DNA of 64,000 nucleotides from Stercorarius parasiticus (taxonomy: Eukaryota; Chordata; Aves; Charadriiformes; Stercorariidae): contig VWZL01000579.1 in assembly GCA_013396915.1 (NCBI GenBank), positions 310,001 through 374,000 on the forward strand, in the 5' to 3' direction. A program made the position numbers and the translations under genes. The notes below the pieces were generated by a model. The model was not told where the DNA came from and did no database searches. It saw only the letters and a program-made list of their open reading frames with translations. Position 1 is the first letter of the stretch, and each line of letters opens with the position of its first letter. Of this stretch, positions 1 through 11,424 are shown piece by piece.

Positions 1-3000
1 TTGGCAGAGAGATTTGTTTTTAGTTGAATATGAATTTCATAAAGAATAAGACGTGAAATCCACAGAAGGAACTTATAAATACCCTGATTCACCAAACTCC
101 AGTTAGGCACCAAGGCTGTGTGGGGAGAGCTGGGCACATAAGAATAGGCTTTGCAAAGTCTGACATAGTGCTTGGAGAGGCACTGAAGCCAGGCAACAGG
201 AAATGTTCAGCACAAAATTCCAGCTTTCCCTAGAGTTATACTGTATTCACACCCCTCACCTAGGTTGGGGTGGCACATATAGGAGAAAACCAAGCAAAGA
301 ATTGTGCGAATGGGATTTTAAAGTAAGGCTTACTTGGAAGGAGAGTGCTCGAGGTCTATTCCCTGCTCAGTTTAACATAAAATACTGAACTATTAATCAG
401 ACTAGTCTGAAATATTCATCTCTCCCCTTCCAGGCAAGTTCCCTGACCTCAAAGCCAACAGCTTCACAAGTATTTAATTATTTCATTCAAAATGGAACAG
501 TTTCCACAGAAATATTCAGAGGCTCCCCTCAACCCAGATTTCCCCAAGGCACCCTCCAGAAATTTTTGGAGAGACAATTTTAGCCAGAATTCTGTTGGAC
601 AAAGGGAAGAAAAAAAACCAGGTTTTTCAAGTCCCAAAGGGATGATCTAACTACTGAGGTGTTGGGTAAAAGCATGAAAGCAAGAACAAAAGCCAGTGTG
701 CTAAGAACAGTCAAGAACTCCATGAATCTTCAGATCTAAATTTTTCATTAAACACGTGGCTGACTGAAATATGGGGACCACAGTCCCAAAGGCTCCACTG
801 AGATTTACTGTGGAACAGAATTTTGAATAGAGATTGTTTTAGCTCTACTTCCTTTTTTGGGGTTGGGTTCTTTTTTTTTTCATTGGTTGTTATTGTTGTT
901 AAACCATTTTCTTTGTAGCTGTTGTTAAACTATCTCTCAGCCATCACTTTGTTTTCTTCTCAGAACTTTATTTCTTACTGCAGATGATTAGTATCAGATT
1001 CATGAGTGAGGTCATCATTTCCAGAATTTCTTTTTGCCTTCTGTAATTATGGTGTCTAGTTTTTGAGTTGTTATCTACAAAATTCTCATGTTTTACAGAC
1101 ATTCTGCAAAATTTGGAAAATAGTAAAGAAATTGAGGATGAGATTTCTGAGGGAGTTCTTGCAATCATCTTACAAAAATGCCTTGCTCTGGAAACTGCTA
1201 ATGGAATTGATTATATCCAGGACATTCACAAGTATTTGTCTTAACTGTGTTTTAAAAACTTCTCCTGAAAGAAACTCCACAACCTGTCCAGGAGCTTGCC
1301 AGAGAGACTGGAAAATATGAATTCTTACAGGAGTCTGATTTCCAGAAGGCACATGCTCAGGCTTCCATAAAAATCACAGGCTTTTTTTTACATCCTCCTC
1401 AGCTAGCCAAGTGTTTTAAGAATCATTGGTTTCCAAAATGACATCTGTAAATGAGGTCCCTGTACCAAATAACTTGCTATTGAGTTAGATTGCATAGGCT
1501 ACAGATGAACTAAATACTCATATGAGCAACAAGTCGCAAGCAGGTGAACTGAGGGTTTGGATTTAGCAATCAGTCCATTCATTCCTCTGATTTCTCTCCA
1601 CAGTTTCTGGCTTTTGTCAGGGCCTGATGCAGAGGTGGGGCAAGTTCCTTCTTTGTGGCCCTTCTTGACCGTTCTTTTGTGGTTTTATGGGAGTGTCACA
1701 GAAGTATATTTTGAGGAAGAGACCGAAGAAAAATTCTCAGCAAAATGAGAACAGATGAAAATATTGAGACCTGAGTGGCAGAGAGTGGACCTGAACTGTA
1801 ATTTCCATATGGCCTCTAACACCACAGTAATTGTGTCGTCATTGCTAACCACCATGTAACCTTACTACCAGCTATTCTCCAGCAGTAGAGCAGGTGCTCA
1901 ACACACCAGGAGAGGAGGAGGTTAGGAGGAGGTTAGAAGGAGAAGTGCACAGACACTTCCCCTTTGTCCAGTGGGGAGGGATGCCTGGGCCTCACCATCC
2001 TGGCCAGAGAAGAAAGGGAACTACTCCTAGAATGGGTGCCCTGCTGGTTTTAGGTGAAAAACAGAGAATTTCTGGGAGCAGGATGCTCTCCTGAGACTGG
2101 AAAGCAGCAGCTGCTCCAGATTTATGAAGAGAGAAGGATTGAGAATTGGCTGCTTTGTAAATGTAAAGACTATAAAATCAGTAACTTACACAGAGTAAGT
2201 AACTGGGCACAAAAGAAGCATGTAAAAAAGATGGAAAAGGACTATGAGGCCTCACAAACCACAGGAGGCTGAAAAAAGATGAAGCAGTATTGTAGGCTTC
2301 AGTGTGTTGTACCAGGCCTTATATAAAATAAGAGATCTGTGTCTAAGGCAGAAGTTGAAAAGATGCATTTCTGGAGCAGCTGATTTGAATAATGAGGAAG
2401 GCAAATATCAGTTTAGGTGGTCTGGTGTGCGTCTGTTGTTACACACAGGACGATCAGCAAACACGCTCCTGTGTCACAAAGCGTAGGTCTAGTATTTTTG
2501 CATGAGCCATGTTCATCCTGGGGTATTCCTCATTCCCATCTCAAAAACATCAGGGGAGTTACCTCATGTATTTTTGTTTCTCACCATAGATTACAACAGC
2601 CAACAAAACAAGCTACTGTAAGTTGTGAGTACCAAGACAAAGTTTCAGTAGCTTCTTTTTTTTTGTTATGTGAAATCTTCCGGTATATGTAAAGTGCTAC
2701 AGACTTTTGTCCAGCTGGAAAGTCGCTCTTCTCAGCCAAAATAAAACAGTTATGTTACTTGGTGGTAGTAGGAATGAGTGTCTGTGAATTTCATGGGCTG
2801 GTGACTGGGGCATCTTGCCAGGCACAAACAGCTTGTGAGGGAAGAACACTTATAATGTAAATTCTTTACTGTTGCTTATGACCTTGTTTTTTGAGGGGAA
2901 GAAGCTGCTAATGTTGAATTTGGTTACTACTCTGCAGTTCAGAGCAGCATCTATTGTCTCTTTCATGGTATTGGAAGACAGCTAGGTAAATAAAATGTAA

Positions 3001-3025
3001 TGCTTTTGTGTAATGTTTATTTCAG
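1..3025. other. Unique AT-rich sequence, no gene seen
   Basis: No recognisable gene or repeat. There is a short duplication of GGAGGAGGTTAG near 1915-1937. Short open frames on both strands overlap each other and show no protein family. Confidence 0.7.
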
Positions 3026-3049
3026 TGGCAGATACTAAAGTTGGAGAAG
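3026..3049 (+). other. Candidate 24-nt microexon
   Basis: A 24-base segment is bounded by TTTATTTCAG on the left and by a consensus donor (GAAG then GTGAGT) on the right. The length is a multiple of three. One reading gives WQILKLEK and another ADTKVGE. No neighbouring coding exon can be tied to it, and single pairs of splice-site matches occur by chance in 64 kb, so this is only a candidate. Confidence 0.2.
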
Positions 3050-4740
3050 GTGAGTCAACTGGCGTTTATTTGTAATAGTGCAAAAGCTTGCTTTTTCAAG
3101 GTCTGAACTACCTGAAAAACATTGAAGAAGTTTAAATTCTTAACGCTGTTAAATAGCATCAAGTTCCTAATATTCTAAACCAGACTTTCCAGATAAAGAG
3201 GAATGTTGGACAAAGGAAAACAACAAATTCCCTGACTACTCTGTAAAACTGAAGCAGAAAAACCATTTTGAGTTGCCTAAACAATTGTAGGAACCAAATA
3301 GTCTGGAAAATTTCATTTCATGTCTGACAAAGTTAGACAAAAAGTTCCTGTGATCCAAAGTGCTAGATCTTCAAGTACTGCTTTTTTATATGTCAGAATT
3401 ACAAATGAAGATTTCTAAATGAAAAATTGTTCCCTCCACACACTCTCTCCTTCCAACCCTCCCCTCCTGCCACCAAAAAATGAAGAAAAAGACAAAACAT
3501 TTTTATCTGGTTAATATTTGGGTTTTTTCATTAACAATAAGGTAAAAACAGAAATGAGTTCAGTTCTCTAGGCTTTACATTTATTCTCAGAGGAAAAAAA
3601 AAAATCAGCTAAAAACGTTTTTCTGGATCTACTGAAGAGTACAGCCTGTCAGATTCAGCAGGTCACTTGATCATATATTTAATTTGAAACATGTGGGAAG
3701 GCCTGCTAATTTAATTTGCCTTTGCAATTGATCAGGGGTGATTCTTAAAGTTACCACTTCACACAAAACTAAACTTGCCCAGTGAATATGCATTTCAGAC
3801 ACATTAACTCCTATTTCCTCCATAAAAAAAATCTAACTTCTTTGCTATACTTGTAAGGAACTCTTTTCTTCAGAAAATAAATCTGTGATTTTAAAATGGA
3901 ACCTCGTTAAAAAAAAAAAAAAGAGGAAAAAAAAAGCTTTTGCTAAAGAAATATCTCAAATTTGTAATCCAAGAATGTGGCATTGTAAATAACTTTGGGT
4001 GAGCTCAAATGAACGATTCCCAGTGGGTTCTCTGAGGATGACTTGTTTTATTTGAAGCCTTTTTAAGTTTAGAATTTCTCGTCCCTAGTAAACTCTGTAA
4101 ATGACACTTTCTTGAAGCGTGTTTTTTTTCAAAATAGCACGGTTAAACACAGACCAGCAAGTTCCCTTCTCAGTCCTTCACATCCTTCTTGCTAGCTACA
4201 AGCAGTAGTTTCTCGGGTGTACAAAACACAAAGTCTGTTGCAATCTTTCTTGAGCAACACGAGCCTTACTTAAACGGGCAATAAATACACTGACAGCACT
4301 AAAAAGAAAAAAAAAAAAAAGAAATAATAGAAAGAAACCAATCATTCAGTAGCTCAAATCTTAATCCGGCTGCCCAAGAAAGCAAAGGATAAGCAATATT
4401 ACGGTAGAATTAGTAGCTTCAAATATTTTATGGCTCAAAAAGGAACAAGAAGAAATGTATGTATAAAGGCACTCTCTTTTGTCATTGTTTAGCTTCATCT
4501 GCTTCTGACCCCCATGGCATAATATTATATTCCAGGAAAACGGCTGTTTTCACTCTTTCCACTTGCTCCAATATTCCCATACTTCTGATGTTTTTTTCCA
4601 CTGATGCAAGAAAGAAAGAAAAAAAAAAAAGAAAGCAAAGGAGGAAAAAACCAATTACTCACATCCAAAATTATACAGGCAAGGAGCTAACAATTGAACG
4701 AGAAATGCACAGCCTCGGTTGTCCAGCATCAAACCCTTAC
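3050..4740. other. Unique AT-rich sequence with A-tracts
   Basis: It holds A runs near 3594, 3909 and 4307 and a purine-rich stretch at 4608-4650. The open frame at 4459-4764 encodes a lysine/arginine run from that low-complexity tract and is rejected as a gene. Confidence 0.7.
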
Positions 4741-4802
4741 CTTCAGGCTCATGGATGTTTATAAGAGGGAAAAGGAAAGCCTCTTGCACCCCTCTCGGAA
4801 TA
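4741..4802 (-). other. Candidate 62-nt exon with strong splice sites
   Basis: On the minus strand a polypyrimidine-rich acceptor (TGTTTTCCTCTCAG) precedes 62 bases that end in GAAG followed by the donor GTAAGG. One frame is open throughout and continues in both directions for 67 codons (minus 4858-4655), reading IPRGVQEAFLFP and INIHEPE inside the exon. With one base left over at each end it would be spliced in phase with suitable partners. No known protein is recognised. It is the best pair of splice sites flanking an open frame that I found on the minus strand. Confidence 0.25.
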
Positions 4803-7800
4803 CTGAGAGGAAAACAGTTGGTTTGACACATGCACTTCAAATTCCTCTGATCCACCAAACACTAACCAGGCTGTCCGTCAGGCTTTGTCTCCTTCTCCTC
4901 TAAGGGTCTCACCCCAGCCTTTTCTTTAGGACTGCCATGAGCACTACCAGGAAGGAGTTGCTTTGGATCTTTCTTTGGTTCAGATAGATCATGGCACACT
5001 GACCTTAACTCGCATTTGGGAAGGCATTGGTAACTGCTGCTGTTTGGAGACTAGTTGCCCTTTATTTCAGTTATAATGAGATCAGCATAACCCTGGTGTC
5101 ACTTATAGTCGGAAAGTTAGCAAAAGCTCATTGTCAGCCTCAAAGAAAAAAAATAGGTAAGGAAAAGCCTGAGTTAATTCCTGTACCTCCACCTTCTCTA
5201 CAGGAAAAAAAAAAAGCAATACTAAAGAAAGAAACTGGCTAAAAAACTTAAGAATCTGAAACATAAAGAGGAGGAAAGTATTTTATTTGATTTCTGGATT
5301 CTGCAGTTTAGAGGAGCATTCCACATTTTCAAAATTGTTCTTGCAGTCACAGAAGCTAGGAATTTGCTTTGTCATTTTAAGGAAAATTATGATCTTATCT
5401 CCTAAAAACACTGTCATGAGACTCAGGTGAAGTAGAGCCAGTCACATGCATGATAAATAACACTTCCTCAGACAAATGGAAATTCCCAAGATCCCCACTA
5501 GAGGAGAGACACAGAAGTCTGTGGGAGCTGTGGCCTGACTGGGGAATTTGGACACAAGTCGTGTGTCCTATACTTACACAGGGGTTAATCAGAAGCCTGT
5601 TTGGGTATTTGTAGCTTAAAAAACTAATTCATATAACGTTCATCTTAAAAAGGGAATGAATTTATGAGAGAAGGACGGAAAGAGAAAGCTATACATCTGC
5701 TCTCAGGGAACATCACATTCCTGGGCTGATTGCTAAAACACGCTAAACTAGGATGTTTGCTTTTAGTTTAGCTTAGTGTTGTACTCGAGGAACGGAAAGA
5801 TCAAAGTACTCTGAAGATATTTGGCTTTCTAAAGCCTGTGCTGACATGTGGCGCACCTGGAACAAGGCTGCAGCTACACGTTCAAGTTGCCTCCTTGGAT
5901 GTAGAGGTATTTCAGTATGTAATCCAGTGCTCAGGGAATTTTCCTCTGTGGACAGGGGATTGGGACGTGTGTGTCCTTGTGTACCCACAAGTTGCAGTGC
6001 AGACATTTATCCTTCCCAAATGGGTCTGATTGTTCTTGAAATAAGGCAACACCATACCTTTGTGGCTGTACGAGTGTAATTATTTCATCTAAAGAAGAAA
6101 ATTAAATCAATCCCCTATGTTAGAGTTACACAGACAAAGCCATTTTTCATAGGCTGGCCTTACTCAAAGGAAGCAGGGCTGACAGCATTTTACAAACCAG
6201 AAATCTTTTATTTGGAATTTTTTTCTTGGATTGATTTTTGTTTTGGAACTTCTCTAAACACTATTTAACTTCAAAAATACTCTGACCAAGCTGTACCATA
6301 TGACATGCTATAAACACAGAATCTACAAGAGCTGCTTTCATTCTCTTCTAAAAGTCAGGCGCTTTTATTTAGCGGGGCAGGCTTACAGATGTTTCGGTGG
6401 ATCTAATGCTAGGAAAAAAAGATCTGACAATGCAAGCCATGGTAAATTCTAAATAGGCTTTCTGTATGCACCACTAATACATAAAGCCTTGAGTTCTCAC
6501 ACAGCATTGAGGTATTGCAGTGCTAACAGAAAGTAAATTCTGGTTTATAAACTGCACAGAATTGTGAGGTAAATTAGTGGGTGTCCCCTGAGGGTGTAAA
6601 AAAAAATGAAGCAGTAACTAATCATAGAACAGAATTAAAACAAGGATCTATTTTCCATAAAGCCCCCAAGGAAGTTTTGCAGTCTCATCAGTTTGTGTGG
6701 TGTCAAACAGGGCAGCTCTGTTGTGGTTAGCAAACATTAGCGTGTCCTCTTCATAATCCCATCCATGCCTAAAGTAAAAGGGGGCCCATGTCAAAAATCT
6801 TCCAGATAATGCCTCTGCTGACTCTGCAGATGTGGGTTTGCTCACTTCTGAGGTGCTGGCACCCTCTTAACCTGCTTGTAGTGCAGCAGGACCAAAACCC
6901 AAACTGTCTTTGTCCAAACTGTGTCCCAAGGTACAATCTCAACTCCAGAAGCCGAGGAGTGAGTGGGAAAGTCACCGAGCCCCCTTTTCCCTTGGAAGCC
7001 TTTTCTCATGTGAGGACTTGTGCTGTGTACCTTGAGTCTTTTTTTTTTTCCTGTGAGGCGTATGTGGGAGCACTGTCAGCCCAGTCAGCAGCCTCCCCAG
7101 GTTACATACGGCACAGGGGTAAAGAGCTGCAGAGCATCCTCTACATTTACTTTAACCAGAGCTGTTTACAGAGCCAAGATAGTTCCCGAAAACAATAAGC
7201 CCTATGGAAAAACCTTACCTTACTTTTTTGCCCCTTGTGAAATATTTCCATAGTTAGTGTCTATCATGCATACATCAGTTCTATCCAGAGGTTAAAAAGG
7301 ACATGCAAGTAGGCGGTCTTAGGTTGTTTGGGTTTGTGGTATTATAAAGTTTTCACAATGACTATGCTGATATTTTTAGAGAGGTGTAAGAATTGTGTCA
7401 GATTACTGTTTTCTTCAACTCTTTATTCCTGTCACCTAGGAATCTTCTAAGGGAAAACCATTTCCATTTTGATTCTAATCCTTCCAGATCATTCGGGCTA
7501 CCATCGTCATGCTTTACTGTTCTACATCCTTCCCTTTTTTGGGAAATGTAGGGTTATCACACACACATAAGAAATTCCAATGGCCGGTTCCTTAGTAATA
7601 GCCATAGTCTCAGCTCTGTGATTAAAAGTAGAATAAGTTTTCAGGAGTATTTCTCAGTGCTGTTGAGTTCTCAAAAATCAATCACGTATTAGGATGTTTC
7701 GCTGAACACTGTTGGATATAAAGCTCCTTCCAAATTCTGAACAACCAACTCGGATCATGAAAAAACAACACCTGCCAAGTTTGCCACACCATATAGATAA

Positions 7801-9603
7801 CAATAGTTGTTGCTGCCTTTTTGAAGTTCTGAAATACTGAAAATGAAGTCCCTGGATACTTTAGCCAGTAGAAATTTGGCTATTTCCACTGCAACTGCTA
7901 CAACACCAAATTTAATATCAAAAGAATTTTTTAAAAAGAGTTATTATTTTGTCATAGCAGTTGTATTAAGAAGCAGTGACAAATTTTCTCCGCTTCTGGT
8001 TTCACTCTCCCATGTGAATTAATGTGTTTCCCACTCCATGACAGATTATCCAGTTAGCAAGCATTAAGCATAAACCAAACCTTCCTGAAACTGGGACATC
8101 TCAGGACTAAAGTAACTTACTTAACTGACTGATAATGAATTCTTCCCTTTAAAACAGTAAAATGGGTCTTGTTAAAGGAAAAACTCCATTCAACAGTGCT
8201 CAGAAAAAAAAAAACAAACCAAAACAACAACATGTTTTCCTATCCACAGCTAGTTAGATAAGTTGTATACTTGCACAATATCTGGATTGCACAGAGGTTT
8301 CTAAACAGCTCTATTAAAAAACTTGGTTTGGGCATAACTGATATCACCTATCGCTCTTTAAGAGCAAAGATTGCTTACAGGGAAGTCTTGAAGTCTTTTT
8401 TGTTTGCTTTAGTGGCAAGTTCATGATGAAAAGTTTGTCTTCCTAAAAAGAGTCTCCTGGGGAGCAAAACCTGATAGAACATAGAATTAATGAAACTGTC
8501 CTATTTAGATTAACACTTAATAAGGTCCCATACAAACTAATATAAAATATTTAGGGACTTGATATAGAATATATGCTTTGCATGGTTTCTTTTTAAAGGT
8601 TTCTGCATGCGATACACCAACCGTAGCCTTATGTATTAAATTCTGTAGGGTGGTTCAAAACCTCTGTAGAGTATTTTCTATTGAGTGCTGTAGGATCTTT
8701 ATCTGCAACATTATTGATTTACATAATAAATGCCCAGTTCTATATAACTCTTTTTTTTAAAGTGAATTCTTCCACTTTCAAAGGCTGTAGCTTTAGGCCC
8801 TTATTAAACACCATCAGTAGTGCTGAGTATTTGCAATTCCATCTGAATTAATTGGATAAGTAGTTAGGATTGGCTCCAACAAGATTTCCACATACAATGC
8901 CATGTGAGGCACAGACGCAAAGTTCACCATTTATATAGATTTGGTATGATTACGTTTGTGGCATAGCGTATTAACATATGCTATTGCTGCATTTGCCTTT
9001 ATAACTAGCTGTATTTCTGGTGTTACATAAAAATGTTGCTGGCACTCATTGGGAATGATCATATTACTTGTGTCTTAAAGATTCAAGTAACAAAAAAATA
9101 AATTAATACAAAATAGAACCATACTTCCAACCATCATTTAGTTGCTAGTACAATGTTTCTCAGGAATGCAGGGGAAATAATTTTAAAACTTTTTAGCATA
9201 TTTTAAACAGTTTGCTCGGTAGTGCTGTTTTTTCTCTGTGCAATTGGATAACCAGTTTACCTCAAGTGGAAAATGCCAGACAAGTGGAAGAAAATAAAAA
9301 TCTGCTTAATGAAAAAAATCCTAAATTTTTGCTATTGAGTCTCTACAGGAGCTTAAACTCTTCTGTTGCATGTACATACATTTATCCTCTGTAAGAGCAT
9401 GCTGTAGGCAGATATAAAACCATAAGATGTCAACCACTGTTCTGAACGTTGTGTTGCAGGGCATGGCTGAGTTGTACAGGGTACCATGATACAGAAGCAT
9501 TTGAACTAGCTAGTTCCACACAGTTTGGCAGTGACAGCAGAGCGCTGTACTAAAGCTAATTATACCATTTTAAAGGCTGAATGAGCTTTCTCCCTCTGCA
9601 AAG
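4803..9603. other. Unique sequence, no gene seen
   Basis: No repeat family or gene recognised. A 136-codon open frame at 6788-7198 overlaps other frames on both strands, has no domain or signal peptide, and is treated as chance. Confidence 0.65.
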
Positions 9604-11361
9604 ATGTTCTGGAAGAACTCAACCAGGGAGAAGCAGCCTTCAATAGGTATGCATCTTTCTGCTTTGAGAAGGAATTCCGTGTTCACACAACCTGCTTATA
9701 CGTCATACCTATGGATGATCTTATTTTACTCCCAGATGGCTCCCAAAGATATAATCCTGGCTGTATTAAAAATTGTGGAAATTATGTGGGTGGAAATTTG
9801 GAGCAAATGGATCCAATGGAATGTCTTGTCCCTTCCTCACTCAAACAATATCCTGTCATCACTTATCCTCACATATAAATTTAATTTAAATTCCACTGAC
9901 TGCAGTGTTACAATAAAGATAGAATGTCACACCACAGAATTTTCATAAGCTTATAAACAAAAATCTCGTGGGGGGGAAAGTCAAAAGTAGATTTTATGTA
10001 CCCTTTTTGCATGTTTGAGTATAATGTTTCACTTTTTTTTTTTTCCAGGCAGAAATTATTCCCATATTTCTTTAGAATCTGGAGTCCCAGATCATGAGTG
10101 TGAATAATCTTTTATCATCTGGGGTTAAGATGGTTTATCAGCTACTGGATCTGCCACTTCTTCAGTCACCTTTTCAAGGACCAGTTACTGATCCCCCATC
10201 ACATCAGTGGAATTTATGAGAGGAGGAGCAAAGAAAAGAATAATGCCACATCTTTAGGGAAAGAAGACAACATTTGTCTGAAAGACTGGCTTTATTTGTG
10301 AAATGGCAGCTGTTTGGAACTGTTGACAGATTGGGAGTGTTGGAAGTTGTCCCAGACCAGATGGATTAGTGATCTGAGTTCAGGTGAAGTGGTCAAAGGT
10401 GCTTTATAAATGCCATTTCCCACATAGCTATCACCACATCATAGTAGTATAGGTAACAGTTATAGGTAACAGTTATTTTTATAACATGTAATTGAGTTAT
10501 TTTGGATAAGTCCCACATAGATCAGGGGTATGTACTTTTATATCATCTTCCTCTCCTTTTGCTGCAGCAATTGCAGTAATTTGAGACATTCCTACCACTA
10601 TTCCTAATTGAATTAGGATGGGCTGAAGGCAAGATATCTGGGGAGGGGTGGTAGAGAAATAGCTCTTTTAGTCAAGAAATCACTTTCAGTCTTTTTCTCT
10701 CTGTTATTTCCTGTGACCTGAATACATTGAGCAGATTCATGGTCATGTTGTAAGAAATTTTCCAAGGAAAAGAAATGAATCAACCAAACAAGAACTGGAG
10801 AGGGGGGAAACAAGGAGTTTCATCTATTCATGAGAATTTGATACTTTCACTTCTCACACTCTATTCTGCTGCATTTTATTTATATTATCATGCATGTTTC
10901 CAGAGAACGAGTAAATTTTAATTTAATTTTAAATGGAAATAATGGAAAATACAAAAATCTTTCTGTCTCCATAATACATAACATGAAATATATGATTTAA
11001 GCAATTGAATATAGTCTAGAAATAAAGATAATTGAAGATGCATGTTTTTTTCACAGTCTGCTTGGTTTGAAGCAATACCCCTCAACTATCTTCTGTGATA
11101 ACTTCAAAGTCATGTTTTTTCCTACAGCATCCCTCCACTCCCCGATGGTCTGAAGTACATCTCAGAAATACAGGTCAGAGCCTCGTCTGGCTCATTAGCT
11201 TCCACTTGTGACAAAATCCTTGGAAATGCTTGACAAAAAGCTCTGTCAGGTATTGTCCCTCCCACACAGGTAACAGAGCTTCTTTTGTGAATAGTTGCCC
11301 ATGTAAATTTAAATTTGTTAATGACAGGTTTCTACCAATAAAACTTAGTCATTGAGATCCA
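9604..11361. other. Unique sequence with two exon-like edges
   Basis: Apart from the exon-like segment at 9604-9646, the strong acceptor at 10048 and the 13-bp tandem duplication at 10448, nothing is recognised. The 114-codon frame at 9604-9948 has no known domain. Confidence 0.6.
10448..10473. repeat. Tandem 13-bp duplication
   Basis: TATAGGTAACAGT occurs twice head to tail without a mismatch. Probably replication slippage. Confidence 0.95.
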
Positions 11362-11424
11362 TGGGGAAAGTGAACTAGATGACCTTTAAAGGTCCCTTCC
11401 AACCCAACGCATTCTATGATTCTA
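11362..11424 (+). mobile_element. CR1 LINE 3' tail, severely 5'-truncated
   Basis: About 63 bp contain the CR1 3' terminus: an AACTAGATGACCTTTAAAGG core, CCTTCCAACCC and one ATTCTATGATTCT terminal unit. Extreme 5' truncation is typical of CR1 insertion. The plus-strand orientation is given by the terminal repeat at the right end. The CTTTAAAGG variant matches the element at 50369-50436, suggesting the same subfamily. Confidence 0.9.

Noticed and set aside
6788..7198. 136-codon open frame, cysteine-containing
   Set aside because: CPNC spacing is isolated and not a zinc-finger repeat, and frames on the other strand overlap.
8648..8670. GGTTCAAAACC, like a tRNA B box
   Set aside because: No A box at the right distance and no cloverleaf arms.
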